64,000 bases of DNA, taken from Allocoleopsis franciscana PCC 7113. Lineage in GTDB: Bacteria; Cyanobacteriota; Cyanobacteriia; Cyanobacteriales; Coleofasciculaceae. The notes under the pieces are model-generated. The model saw nothing but the letters and a program-made list of their open reading frames with translations, was not told the DNA's origin and made no database searches. The translations under genes and the position numbers were made by a program. The stretch covers positions 4,180,001 to 4,244,000 of the forward strand of contig NC_019738.1 in NCBI RefSeq assembly GCF_000317515.1, given 5' to 3'. Shown here piece by piece: positions 54,791 to 64,000 of this stretch (position 1 is its first letter; each line of letters begins with the position of its first letter).

Positions 54791-55678
54791 ATGTCTAGCC
54801 TAAAATCACTAGAATTAGCGGGCGTACCCGTTTTAGTTCGTCCACCTGCCAATCCTAGCTTAAGTGCCCCACTCATTGTTCTGTGGCACGGTGCCGGGAT
54901 ACCGGGCAGCGAGGAAATGCTGGCAGAACTATTGCCGCTTGAAGAGGTACAAGCTTGGAAAGCCTATCTCGGATTGCCACTGTTTGGAAAGCGTTTGCCA
55001 GTTGGTGGTACTGATGAGATGACACGGCGGCAGCTAGAAGACTACGTGTTACAGGCGCTGCTTCCTACTATCGAACAAGCCATGCAGGAGTTACCCCATG
55101 TTGTTCGTGCATTGCAAGCGCGATTTAGCATTGATGACAGGGCAGGGATTGGTTTGTTTGGCTTCTCGGTTGGCGGTATCGCCGCATTACTCACCTTGCT
55201 GGAAAGTTCTTTGCCAATTACGACAGCCGTGTTAGCGGGTGTTACTAAAGATTTGGTTTCTGTTGTTAATAACTATGAACGTATCGTTCAAGGGGCTTAT
55301 TCTACACTTAAAGAAAAATATCCTTGGGTAGAGAAGCGCTATTGCTGGAGTGCGGAGTCAGAAGTGGCTAAACAACGATTAGACTTTATGGCTCGTGCTT
55401 CAAATTTGCAAAAGCGCCAACCCATGCCTGCTGTTTTGTTCGTACAGGGTACACAGGACGAGATATTTCCGGTGAGCGAAGTAAAGGATTTGTATGCCAC
55501 TGTTGCAGCATATTATGAGCAAGCTGCTCAGTCACATCGTTTGTCTATACGAACTTTTGAGCATCTAAAGCATAACATCGACCTGGAAGCCGCCCAGAAT
55601 GCTCCGGACATGCAGCAGAATATATCTGAAATTCAAAGAATCGTAGCAGCATGGTTCAGCCAACATCTGAGTTCCTGA
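54791..55678 (+). CDS. Alpha/beta hydrolase (esterase/prolyl oligopeptidase-like)
   Basis: 295 residues from ATG 54791, preceded by AAGGAAG. Oxyanion HGAG (LWHGAGIPGSEEML), nucleophile elbow GLFGFSVGGIAALL (G-F-S-V-G), Asp in QGTQDEIFPVSE and His in FEHLKHNIDLE are all in order. Cytoplasmic, with no signal peptide. The substrate is unknown; the family includes dienelactone hydrolase-like esterases. Confidence 0.85.
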   Translation: MSSLKSLELAGVPVLVRPPANPSLSAPLIVLWHGAGIPGSEEMLAELLPLEEVQAWKAYLGLPLFGKRLPVGGTDEMTRRQLEDYVLQALLPTIEQAMQELPHVVRALQARFSIDDRAGIGLFGFSVGGIAALLTLLESSLPITTAVLAGVTKDLVSVVNNYERIVQGAYSTLKEKYPWVEKRYCWSAESEVAKQRLDFMARASNLQKRQPMPAVLFVQGTQDEIFPVSEVKDLYATVAAYYEQAAQSHRLSIRTFEHLKHNIDLEAAQNAPDMQQNISEIQRIVAAWFSQHLSS

Positions 55679-55742
55679 ACTATTGAAACTTTAGAAGATA
55701 ATCTTTAATCTTTAATCTTTGAAAATACTTACAGGCGTTAAT

Positions 55743-56405
55743 ATGCTAAAGCTTTATCATATCCCTCTGTCTGCAAACTCTCGCCGTGTGTGGATTACAC
55801 TCCTAGAAAAAGGACTGCCTTTTGAGGAGATTGTACTCAAATTAGATGGTGATCAATATCAATCCGAGTTTCTTGAAATTAGCCCATTTCACCATATTCC
55901 TGTTTTAGTCGATGATGGCTTTAGGGTAGTAGAATCTTTGGCGATTCTTGACTACCTGGAAGCCAAGTACCCTACACCCTCACTTATGCCTACTGATACC
56001 AAAGCAATCGCAACTGTACGCATGGTGGAACTCGTCACGATTAATGAACTCTTACCTCCCACGATTCGATTGACGAGTCAGGCGCTAGGTGTATTGGAAA
56101 ATGCACCCCAAAAGGTGGAGAAGGCTCATCAGCAAGTCCTCACGGTACTGGATTTCTTTGAAAGCTTACTCGGTGATTCTCCCTATTTTGCTAGCGAATT
56201 CCTAACCCTGGGTGATATTGCCGCTGGAACAGTAGTGCCTCAGCTTCCCAGTATAGGTGTCTCGCTGGATGACTATCCAAAACTCAAGGCTTGGTGTGAT
56301 CGTTTAATGGCGCGTGATTCGTGGCAAAAAACTCAGCCGAGTCCGGAAGCGATCGCAACGTCTCTGCCTCAGATCAAAGCACTCATGAAAGCTTATTTGA
56401 TGTAA
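55743..56405 (+). CDS. Glutathione S-transferase
   Basis: 220 residues from ATG 55743. The N-terminal thioredoxin-like domain has MLKLYHIPLSANSRRVWITL with an early Ser/Arg and the conserved cis-Pro block HHIPVLVDDGFRVVESLAIL with E-S (GSH gamma-Glu site). The C-terminal helical domain has EFLTLGDIAAGTVVP (D-I-A) and PKLKAWCDRLMARDSW. General detoxification or thiol exchange. A TTG at 55719 is in frame but not preferred. Confidence 0.9.
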   Translation: MLKLYHIPLSANSRRVWITLLEKGLPFEEIVLKLDGDQYQSEFLEISPFHHIPVLVDDGFRVVESLAILDYLEAKYPTPSLMPTDTKAIATVRMVELVTINELLPPTIRLTSQALGVLENAPQKVEKAHQQVLTVLDFFESLLGDSPYFASEFLTLGDIAAGTVVPQLPSIGVSLDDYPKLKAWCDRLMARDSWQKTQPSPEAIATSLPQIKALMKAYLM

Positions 56406-56802
56406 ACTCACATCTTGCACTACCCCCCTAAACCCCCTTTTAAAGGGGAAAACACTTGATATTTTAAGTTTAAAAAAATTATTTGAATTAATGACTCACT
56501 TCTTCACAAAAATTAAAAAACTAATTAGTGCCCAAAACCTCTGATTGTTGACGATTATTCCGATTTGGTCATAAATAATTTCTATTAAGAGGAAAATATT
56601 GAGACAAGCCATTGCGGAAAAGGATTGTTTGCTAGTGTTGTAGTCTTTACATCTATCCGGTTTTTTGAAGATTCACTTGAATAAGATCTGCATCAGATTG
56701 GTTGTGCTTAATTGATAAAGATTAATTAAGTCTTGTTTGTTTTTGAGAGGGGACATTTGCCATAAAAATATAATCTCTTTACAGGATAATCCAGGTATTC
56801 CT
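56406..56802. other. Intergenic region with hairpin before the giant gene
   Basis: At 56434-56448 CCCCTTT-T-AAAGGGG forms a short perfect hairpin within a C-rich repeat (ACCCCCCTAAACCCCC), probably a terminator or repeated element for the GST gene. The remainder, about 300 bp and AT-rich, presumably holds the promoter of the GT2-TPS-CHAT gene. Confidence 0.55.
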
Positions 56803-59800
56803 ATGGCAGCACTAATTTCCATTGTCATAACTGTTTATAACCGAGAGCGTTACCTACAGGCTGCAATTGAGAGTGTTCTCTCACAAACCCTAGAAGATTT
56901 TGAGCTATTGGTGTGGGATGACGGCTCTAGCGATCGCTCCCTCACGATTGCCCAGGAATATGCCTGTAAAGACAGTCGTGTGCGAGTGGTAACGGCAGAA
57001 CATCAAGGGCATACTCGCGCTTTGAAACAAGCGATCGCTCAAACGAAGGGTAAATACATCGGTTTCGTAGACAGTGATGACCTGCTTGCCCCAACTGCCC
57101 TAAAGGAAACAACCCTGGTACTTGAGCGCGAACCCTCAGTGGGCATGGTTTACAGCAGTTACCTGGATATCGACGAACAGGACAGAATCGTCAGCTACGG
57201 ATATCGCTGTATCGTTCCCTATTCAAAAGAAGGATTACTCCACCAATTTATGACATTCCATTTCCGGCTAATGCGTCGGAGTGTCTATGAGCAAGTCGGC
57301 GGCTTGAACGATTTATTGAAATATGCCCAAGATTACGACTTGTGCCTGCGTCTTTCTGAAAAGACGGAAATTAAGCACGTTAATAAGCCCCTTTATTATT
57401 ACCGCACTCACCCAAAAAGTATCTCCCACCAGAAGCGACACGAGCAAATACGTGACGCACGACTAGCCGTAGAACTAGCTTACCAACGCCGGGGAATCAA
57501 AAGATGGGGAGCGGGCTCTCAAACGAGCAGAGAGATAGAGACAAGAGTCAGTCAAACTTCAAAAGGTAAAGCTCAAAGCAACTCTTCAACTAATGCTTTA
57601 CGTTTTACCTTTAACGCTATTGCTTCATCCCTTTTACCTTTTTCCCTAGCCCTTTTCCCTTCTCTTGTTGCAGCCCAACCCATCACCGATAACACAACAG
57701 GTACAAATGTCATCCAAAATGGAAATAGCTATGATATTACCGGTGGACAGCGTTCTCAGGATGGCACAAATTTATTCCATAGCTTTAGTCAATTTGGCCT
57801 GAATCAAAACCAAATTGCTAATTTTTTATCTGATCCATCAATCGCGAATATTCTAGGGCGTGTCACGGGTGGGAACGCTTCGATTATTAATGGTTTGATT
57901 CAAGTCAGTGGCGGCAATTCCAACTTGTTCTTAATGAACCCAGCGGGAATTGTATTTGGTGCAAATGCGAGTTTAAACGTTCCTGCTTCGTTCACCGCAA
58001 CGACTGCCAATGCCATTGGCTTGAATGGGAGTTGGTTTGAGGCATTTAGTAACAATAACTACAGTAATTTAGCGGGTACTCCCAGCGGTTTTCGCTTTGA
58101 TGCAGCTCAACCCGGAGCGATTATTAATGCAGGGAATTTAGCCGTTAATTCAGGGCAGAATTTGTCACTGATTGGGGGGACAGTTGTTAGTACGGGAACC
58201 GTGCAAGCATCCGGAGGTAATCTTACCGTCGCGGCTGTAGCCGGAACGAGTTTGGTACGGGTGAACCAAGCGGGACAACTCCTAAGCTTGGAGCTTGCAC
58301 CGCCGACTAATGGACAGGGTAATTCCTTGCCAATCACACCACAAATGTTACCCCAATTGCTCACAGGTGGTGCATCAAATCTGACTACAGGTATGACTGT
58401 TAATACCTCCGGACAGGCACAACTTGCGAATTCTGGAACTGAGGTAAAAACAGGTGATGTCGTTGTCAATCAGCTTAGTGGTGGGACAGTAACTTTATCA
58501 GCCAACCGCAATCTTACCCTAATTGAAAGCCAGTTACAGACAACAGGTAATATGAATTTGCTGGCAAAAGATACAGTGGTGGTGCGTGATAGTGTCGCCA
58601 AACCCTTTTCAGCTCAAGCGGGAGGTAATCTCTACATTCGTGGCGATGCAGGAATTGATGTTCTAGCGCTAAATCACTTGTATCAAACGCCATTTGTCAG
58701 CGGTGGCAACCTAACTTTGGTCAGTGATGGCAAGATTTCTCTGGATGCCCATTTTGCCAATCAGGGTAGTTTTTCTATTCTGAATTCTAGTGGAAATGGT
58801 GGCGATTTTAGTAGCCTTTATGACCCAATTATCAGTTCCGTTGGCGATGTTGTGATCGGCAGTTATACAGGGCCATCTCTCAAAATTGAAACCCTTGGTA
58901 GTATCACCGTAAATGGAACTATCACCATCACTGATGCGGATTTTGTTATGGCTGGAATTTGTGGTGGATTTGGGCCTGTTGGCTCTATTCAGCCCAGAGT
59001 TTTAGTTGCCAGTCGAACCAATATTCCTATTTCCCGATTGCTGCCGAGAAGTCAGGTTCATTCAAAGTCCGGTTACTTGCTGGCGCAAACGGTTAATTGC
59101 TCACCGGATGCTATTCTTTTGGGAGATCAGCCTGCTTTAATTTTAAGAGCGGGTGTGACCGCTTTGGAAGAGCCTGCTTTTGGTTACCCAAATACCGTTT
59201 TTGGTACTCCTCCAGTTACATTTTCAGGAACAACATTTAATACAACAGGAACAACGAGTACGCCGGGAAATGTTACGGTTACTGGTGATATCACGGTTGG
59301 TGCTGGTGATTTATATGGTGGCCCTGTAGGTGGCCCTGCAATTATTAGCGCGACAGGCAACATTCAAACAGCGAACATTAATACATTTGCTACAGATACG
59401 ACTAATGAGGTGACGATTCAGGGAGGTGAGGTTTCCTTAATAGCTGGTGGCAATATCACAACCGGTGCGATTAATTCCTCTGGTACGAGTAACTTTGGAT
59501 TTGTTTCTGGTGTTGGTGGTCAAGTCAGCTTACAAGCGGGAGGTAATATTACCTTCGACAGCATTAACACCCAAGGACTTCATAACACTACCGCTGTTAC
59601 TCCAAACGGCACGGGTGGCAATGTCAGTATCACAACCAACAGTGGAGTCATCCGGGGAACGGACGTTATCACTGGCACGACTACCACGATTAATACTGGA
59701 GGAACAACTCAAGGTGGCGCGGTTACCCTTCAACATGGCGGGGGGCCACAAAATTTCCGCTTTGTTGTGGGTGATGCGACGAATAATGGCGTTGTGGGAG

Positions 59801-61716
59801 CAATTGATACTCGGAATGCGGCTGGTGTCGGTCAATTTATTCAGTTTTCACCCGCTATTCCCACTGCTGATACCCAGATTCCCAATAACAATACGTTTGT
59901 GCTGGGCGATCCAACGGTTAATGGGATTAGTATCACGTTTATTAACCAAGCACCGACTCTGGCATCCAACACACAGCTAACCGGTGCCACGCAAAACCAG
60001 ACGTTTTCGTTTACCTTGGCGCAGTTAAATCCCCAGTTGGGCGATGTGAATAGTGATATCACTACGATTATTATTGATGCGATCGCACAGGGAACACTAA
60101 CGCGACAAGATGGAACACCCATACAACCAGGAGCCACTGTGTCGGTAAATGAGGTTTTGTTCTACACTCCACCGGTGGATGCTACGGGTTCCATTGCAGC
60201 TTTTAGCATCAGGGCGAGTGATAATGTTTCCGTCTCAGCCCCACAACCAATTGCGATCGCAATTACACCAACCCCACCTCCAACCCCAACACCAACCCCA
60301 ACCCCAACCCCAACCCCAACACCAACCCCAACCCCAACACCAACGCCAACACCAACGCCAACGCCAACACCAATACTAGGAAATCCACTTCCAGAGCAGA
60401 GTTACCCACCACAACCGTTGCTAACGGTTACCCTACCTCCTGTTGAAATTGACCCCGTGGTTGCCCAAATCGAAAAATCCTTAACCAATCAATACAAACA
60501 GTATTTAGGATTACCGGGTGAGATACCAATTAGAACTCTGGATCAAGAACGTGAGATTCTCAACCAAATCGAGAGGGCAACGGGGATTAAGCCAGCGATG
60601 GTTTATGTCACATTTGTACCCCCAACTCTTGGCGCGACTTCAGCCGGTACCCCACGCCCAGAAAATCCGCTCCCCCAAGATAGCGATGAACTGGAACTAG
60701 TTGTTGTGACAGCGAAAAAGCCACCCATTCGCAAACGGGTAATCGGTGCAACCAGGGCGCAAGTCTTGAAAATGGCTGGAGAATTCCGCAGCAAAGTAAC
60801 CGATTCCAGAAATCGTCGTGGCTACCTAGCCCCAAGTCAACAACTGTACCAGTGGTTAATTGCCCCCTTAGAGGCGAATTTACAAGAACGACAAATTAAT
60901 AATCTGGTTTTCCTAATGGATGCTGGCTTACGTTCCTTGCCGGTTGCCGCCCTCCATGACGGGAAAGGATTTTTGATTGAGCGCTATAGTGTCGGCTTGA
61001 TGCCCAGTCTCAGCCTCACTGATACCCTGTACAAAGACATCAAAAATGCCCAAGTTCTGGCGATGGGAGCCAAGACATTTACCGACCAAAACCCCTTACC
61101 CGCTGTACCGACAGAAGTGTCAGCAATTGCCGGGAGGTTATGGCAAGGCAAGTCTTACCTAGACAGTGGCTTTACGCTGGGTAATTTAAAGGCAGCACGA
61201 GAGCAACAACCCTTTGGCATTATCCACTTAGCGACTCATGGTGATTTTAAACCGGGCGCTCCGAGTAACTCTTATATTCAGTTATGGGGTGACCAAAAAC
61301 TGCGCCTCGACCAAATGCGAACTCTCGGTTGGAATAACCCACCTGTAGAGCTTTTAGTGCTAAGTGCCTGTCGCACAGCTTTGGGGGATAAGGATGCAGA
61401 GTTGGGCTTTGCGGGGTTCGCGGTATTGGCAGGGGTTAAGTCAGCGATGGCAAGTCTGTGGTATGTTAGCGACCAAGGAACCTTGGGGTTGATGACGGAC
61501 TTTTACCAGCAGTTGAACACTGCCCCCATTAAGGCAGAAGCATTAAGGCAAACTCAATTAGCGATGATCCGAGGAGAGGTACGTTTGGAGGATGGTCAAC
61601 TCCATACTCCTAATGTGGATATTCCCTTGCCGCCAGAGTTGGTGGAACTCGGAAATCAAACGCTGGAGCATCCTTATTATTGGTCTGCCTTTACGATGAT
61701 TGGTAATCCTTGGTAA
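56803..61716 (+). CDS. Giant fusion: GT2 glycosyltransferase - signal peptide - TPS/haemagglutinin - CHAT protease
   Basis: About 1638 residues from ATG 56803 (GT2 start SIVITVYNRERYLQAAIESV). GT2 domain: 1 to about 245, with WDDGSSDRSLT and DxD D90-S-D92. An internal signal peptide lies at about 266-291, ending SLVAAQ. The TPS secretion domain follows (GLNQNQIANFLSDPSIAN, LMNPAGIVFGANASLNVPAS). Beta-helical repeats continue to about 1150, then a (TP)n linker. The C-terminal CHAT protease has H1479 (IHLATHGD) and C1523 (LSACRTALG). Cyanobacterial TPS-CHAT proteins are known; the GT2 head is the odd part, since the two ends belong in different compartments. A TTG at 56737 is in frame. Confidence 0.85.
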   Translation: MAALISIVITVYNRERYLQAAIESVLSQTLEDFELLVWDDGSSDRSLTIAQEYACKDSRVRVVTAEHQGHTRALKQAIAQTKGKYIGFVDSDDLLAPTALKETTLVLEREPSVGMVYSSYLDIDEQDRIVSYGYRCIVPYSKEGLLHQFMTFHFRLMRRSVYEQVGGLNDLLKYAQDYDLCLRLSEKTEIKHVNKPLYYYRTHPKSISHQKRHEQIRDARLAVELAYQRRGIKRWGAGSQTSREIETRVSQTSKGKAQSNSSTNALRFTFNAIASSLLPFSLALFPSLVAAQPITDNTTGTNVIQNGNSYDITGGQRSQDGTNLFHSFSQFGLNQNQIANFLSDPSIANILGRVTGGNASIINGLIQVSGGNSNLFLMNPAGIVFGANASLNVPASFTATTANAIGLNGSWFEAFSNNNYSNLAGTPSGFRFDAAQPGAIINAGNLAVNSGQNLSLIGGTVVSTGTVQASGGNLTVAAVAGTSLVRVNQAGQLLSLELAPPTNGQGNSLPITPQMLPQLLTGGASNLTTGMTVNTSGQAQLANSGTEVKTGDVVVNQLSGGTVTLSANRNLTLIESQLQTTGNMNLLAKDTVVVRDSVAKPFSAQAGGNLYIRGDAGIDVLALNHLYQTPFVSGGNLTLVSDGKISLDAHFANQGSFSILNSSGNGGDFSSLYDPIISSVGDVVIGSYTGPSLKIETLGSITVNGTITITDADFVMAGICGGFGPVGSIQPRVLVASRTNIPISRLLPRSQVHSKSGYLLAQTVNCSPDAILLGDQPALILRAGVTALEEPAFGYPNTVFGTPPVTFSGTTFNTTGTTSTPGNVTVTGDITVGAGDLYGGPVGGPAIISATGNIQTANINTFATDTTNEVTIQGGEVSLIAGGNITTGAINSSGTSNFGFVSGVGGQVSLQAGGNITFDSINTQGLHNTTAVTPNGTGGNVSITTNSGVIRGTDVITGTTTTINTGGTTQGGAVTLQHGGGPQNFRFVVGDATNNGVVGAIDTRNAAGVGQFIQFSPAIPTADTQIPNNNTFVLGDPTVNGISITFINQAPTLASNTQLTGATQNQTFSFTLAQLNPQLGDVNSDITTIIIDAIAQGTLTRQDGTPIQPGATVSVNEVLFYTPPVDATGSIAAFSIRASDNVSVSAPQPIAIAITPTPPPTPTPTPTPTPTPTPTPTPTPTPTPTPTPTPILGNPLPEQSYPPQPLLTVTLPPVEIDPVVAQIEKSLTNQYKQYLGLPGEIPIRTLDQEREILNQIERATGIKPAMVYVTFVPPTLGATSAGTPRPENPLPQDSDELELVVVTAKKPPIRKRVIGATRAQVLKMAGEFRSKVTDSRNRRGYLAPSQQLYQWLIAPLEANLQERQINNLVFLMDAGLRSLPVAALHDGKGFLIERYSVGLMPSLSLTDTLYKDIKNAQVLAMGAKTFTDQNPLPAVPTEVSAIAGRLWQGKSYLDSGFTLGNLKAAREQQPFGIIHLATHGDFKPGAPSNSYIQLWGDQKLRLDQMRTLGWNNPPVELLVLSACRTALGDKDAELGFAGFAVLAGVKSAMASLWYVSDQGTLGLMTDFYQQLNTAPIKAEALRQTQLAMIRGEVRLEDGQLHTPNVDIPLPPELVELGNQTLEHPYYWSAFTMIGNPW
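60264..60373 (+). repeat. CCAACCCCAACA microsatellite (Thr-Pro linker)
   Basis: About 110 bp of CCAAC(C/A/G) hexamers encode a Thr-Pro run between the beta-helix and CHAT parts of the giant protein. It is a likely length-variable, extended linker; slippage here would keep frame only in multiples of three. Confidence 0.85.
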
Positions 61717-61744
61717 TAGACATCTCTGATCGGATGGCTAAGTA

Positions 61745-63418
61745 GGGCTTGCTGAATAAGTCAGAGAAAAACCACCGATGGATTAATTAGTTATGTAAGG
61801 TTGAAGGAATGATGAGGTATTGTTGTTGACAATGCCTCCAAATATCAGCTTTAATAATAGTTTGTCTTCCCCAAAGGTGTGGTGAGAGCTGAAAGCACAA
61901 AAAAAGACAAAAAACCTGCCGTAGCAGGACGGACTTGCTTCATGACCAAAAAAGCAATAGCAATAGCTGTTTGAGAGGTGTTAGGCAGTTTAGCCATAAC
62001 TCTATTCAAGCTAAATCTTCGTTTGGATACTCCAAATTTCCCTTCAATCGCATTACGAACTGTTTCATCTTCTTTGGCTTGCTTCTTCTTTTCATCACTG
62101 ACATTAGCTGGCGGTCTTCCCAAAGGGGGTCCACTGATTCTAATCCCTCTTTCTTTACAAAAGGCTCGATTGGAGCGGGTTCGATAAATTCGATCAACGT
62201 GTACTGATTCTGGATACACTCCTGTAGCTTCTTTAAAGGCTTCTACTTGGGTTTTTAAATCTCCCGATTCATTAAAGTTATTCCAGTCTATCCGGTCTAA
62301 AAATACATATCCATCTCTTAAACTTACCGAGAGTTTGGCTCCAAATTCCACAGGACTTCCGGCTTTCCCTCTCACTATTGGACGGATATGCGGTTGACTT
62401 AAACTGACTATCCTGTCCTCAATTCTTGATGTTTTATTGTCATACATCCATTGCTGTTGACGATAAACTTCTGCGACCACCAGTAAGCTTTTGTATTGAG
62501 GGGAGCTTAAAGCCTCTAAGCCATCGCCTGCTTGGGTTAGCTGGTCTATGTGAGCTAAGTTTCTTTTGACATATTGCAATTGCTTTCTGATTGCTTTTCT
62601 GATTTGTTTTCTTGACGGTTTCCGTTTTTTTGCGACTTGCAAGTAATTTTTTCGAGCCAGGTTTCTATAAGTCTTTGGCTTTTTCCCTAGTTTCCCTTTC
62701 AGCGGTTTATACAGGCTATCTATTATCTTTTCTGTTTTGACTCTGGCTTGATTTAACAGTCCCAAATCATTGGGATAGCTGATATCTCCTGGCGCACAGG
62801 TTGCATCCAGTATTAATTTCCCTTGATTGGAGCGCTCTCTTGCTTCTTCCCTTTCTGAGAGTGAGCTTTTTTTTTAGCTTTCTCCTCGCTCTCTTCTTGA
62901 CTCTTGTGTACCATTCTTTGATTTATTTGATTCACTAAATTCGCATTTATTCTTTCTCTAAATCTCACTAATAGGGAGGCGTCAAACGGAGCCTCGTTGC
63001 TGTAATACTTTTGTCCTATAAAGTATTGTAAATACGGATTCTCTTTTATCTGTTCTACTGTTTCTCTATCACTTATTCCTAATTTCTCTTTGATTATTAA
63101 TGAACCCAATGCCATCCTAAACGGTAGGGCGGGTGCACCTATATCTTCGGCAAAGTTTCTGGCGTATTCCTCTTCAAATTCTTCCCAGGGTATGAGATTA
63201 GCGATGATTACCCAACGGTTATCTTGTGATAACTTTCCCTCAAAGGGTAACTCAAACTTTTCCGGTGGGGTGGGGGGTGAGTCAACTTTCCGGTACATTT
63301 TCCCTAGTTCAGGTGCAAGGGTTTTGTCGGATTTTACCTGATTGCCTTGCAGCTGAGCAACTATCAATGCCGCTTAAACTATTGATGGCTAAGGGTTTCG
63401 GATTTGTGCAGTAAGCCC
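61745..63418. mobile_element. IS5-superfamily insertion sequence
   Basis: Length 1674 bp. Terminal inverted repeats are GGGCTTGCTGAATAAGTC (left) and GGGCTTACTGCACAAATC (read inward from 63418), with matching core GGGCTT-CTG. It is flanked by identical TAAGTA at 61739-61744 and 63419-63424, a probable 6-bp target duplication. It carries one transposase gene in two frames on the minus strand. Confidence 0.8.
61851..63298 (-). CDS. IS transposase (DDE), two overlapping frames joined by probable -1 frameshift
   Basis: Frame 1 starts MYRKVDSPPTPPEKFELPFE (63298) and continues WVIIANLIPWEEFEEEYARN, then stops at 62813. Frame 2 (-1) contains NQGKLILDATCAPGDISYPN, DLGLLNQARVKTEKIIDSLY and HVDRIYRTRSNRAFC and ends at 61851. 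The two join in the -1 frame at a run of nine A (T9 on plus at 62867-62875), a classic slippery site. Total about 490 residues, as expected for this IS group. It could be programmed frameshifting or a single-base inactivating change. Confidence 0.85.
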
Positions 63419-63454
63419 TAAGTAGGTTAACATTAATATTTGTCGTTGAGGTAA

Positions 63455-63504
63455 GGCAGAAGGTAGAAGGTAGAAGGCAGAAGGCAGAAGGCACAGGGCA
63501 AAAG
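63455..63504. repeat. Heptanucleotide tandem repeat (STRR type)
   Basis: About seven units of GGCAGAA/GGTAGAA in a row, then degenerate GGCACAG and GGCAAAA. Short tandemly repeated repetitive sequences of this kind are known in filamentous cyanobacteria. Confidence 0.8.
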
Positions 63505-63538
63505 GAAAGAGAGTTTTATGCTCTTAACAAATGTTAAG

Positions 63539-63567
63539 ATACCTGCGTTTATGGGTTCCTATCTACT
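63539..63567. repeat. Dispersed 29-bp repeat, copy 2
   Basis: Begins ATACCTGCGTTTAT and ends CCTATCTACT, close to the copy at 24962-24990. It lies immediately outside the stop codon of the ABC-F gene. Confidence 0.5.
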
Positions 63568-63569
63568 GC

Positions 63570-64000
63570 TCAAACCTGATGCAGGTGATTCACTAATTCC
63601 TCGTAATATTCTGCCGTTTCATCCGGTAAATAATTTGTTCTTTGCAGCATTTGATCGCGCAAGCAATATGACTCCGTAATCTGAATACGGCTGAGAAAAT
63701 CTAAATCGTGGGAAATTACCCAAAGTCCACCGTGATATTCATTCACCGCTTGCACCATCTGCTCCACGGTGGGAATATCCAGATTGTTCGTCGGTTCATC
63801 CAGAATCAGTAAATCAATTTTGGAAATTCCCAGCATTGCTAGCGCCAATCTCGCTAATTCTCCTCCACTCAACACCGATGCCGATTTATAAACATCATCA
63901 TTGAAGAAGAGAAAATGTCCGAGTTGCTGTCGGATCAGTTGATACTCTAGCCCCAGATTCGCGGCTTGCATATTCTCCAAAATTGTAGAATTCCGATTCA
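63570..64000 (-). CDS. ABC-F family ATPase, N-terminus off the right edge
   Basis: The C-terminal 143 residues are present; the frame is open through the window edge. NRNSTILENMQAANLGLEYQ leads into the signature SVLSGGELARLALAML (LSGGE), Walker B LLILDEPTNNLDI and the H-loop LWVISHDLDFL. These are the second nucleotide-binding domain of ABC-F proteins, which work at the ribosome rather than as transporters. A start cannot be seen. Confidence 0.9.
   Translation of the reverse strand, partial: NRNSTILENMQAANLGLEYQLIRQQLGHFLFFNDDVYKSASVLSGGELARLALAMLGISKIDLLILDEPTNNLDIPTVEQMVQAVNEYHGGLWVISHDLDFLSRIQITESYCLRDQMLQRTNYLPDETAEYYEELVNHLHQV

Noticed and set aside
59447-59980. Plus-strand 177-residue frame inside the giant gene
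   Set aside because: Out-of-frame shadow of the beta-helical repeats.

Overview
The window reads as chromosome of a filamentous-type cyanobacterium. Supporting signs are many GCGATCGC (HIP1) octamers, a BvdR-type biliverdin reductase, the 2-oxoglutarate decarboxylase/succinic semialdehyde dehydrogenase pair, a phosphoribulokinase-like kinase, a GUN4-domain protein, DUF3172 and DUF3747 proteins, CHAT and two-partner-secretion domains, and short tandem and palindromic repeats typical of these genomes. No database search was run; family names come from recognising motifs.

Layout. 1-7.5 kb is a surface polysaccharide cluster: PhyH-like oxygenase (cut by the left edge), two glycosyltransferases, a Wzx-type flippase, an O-antigen-ligase/Wzy-type protein, and a divergent acyltransferase. 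7.5-13.6 kb holds a metallophosphoesterase, two tandem GT39-like membrane glycosyltransferases, a hypothetical protein and a GNAT acetyltransferase. 14.2-20.4 kb has a 1280-residue hybrid kinase ending in an adenylate cyclase, a secreted DUF3747 protein, a repeat-rich gap and a membrane-anchored coiled-coil GUN4 protein. 20.5-24.6 kb is an oxylipin-type operon: DUF2235 lipase-like hydrolase, cyclooxygenase-like dioxygenase, catalase-related haemoprotein. 25-27.2 kb carries two paralogous proline-rich membrane proteins and a DUF305 fragment. 27.3-38.4 kb is mostly housekeeping and metabolism: NmrA-like SDR, exonuclease III, the 2-OG decarboxylase/SSADH bypass, two single-domain response regulators around a DUF2294 gene, a zinc alcohol dehydrogenase, an MlaE permease and bvdR.

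38.4-47.5 kb is an accessory island ending beside tRNA-Val(CAC). It holds a type I restriction-modification operon (hsdR, a degenerate cyclase-like gene, hsdM, a ParD-like mini-ORF, hsdS), a truncated tniQ, and a TGTACA-type Tn7-like transposon end 10 bp from the tRNA. I read it as the relic of a Tn7-like element, possibly related to CRISPR-associated transposons, but no CRISPR array, Cas gene, TnsB or TnsC is visible.

48.2-56.4 kb returns to core genes: radC, a PRK-like kinase, DUF3172, rsmA-ispE, an ArsR-SRPBCC operon with a clear operator pair, an alpha/beta hydrolase and a GST. 56.8-61.7 kb is one giant gene joining a GT2 glycosyltransferase, an internal signal peptide, a TPS/haemagglutinin domain and a C-terminal CHAT protease. 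It is followed by an IS5-superfamily insertion sequence with a probable -1 frameshift on A9, a heptanucleotide repeat, and the C-terminal part of an ABC-F ATPase cut by the right edge.

The strongest candidates for new biology are the GT2-TPS-CHAT fusion, the pseudo-cyclase inside the type I R-M operon, the Tn7-like relic at tRNA-Val, and the lipase-dioxygenase-lyase operon. The last resembles a described Nostoc gene pair but has an added lipase.
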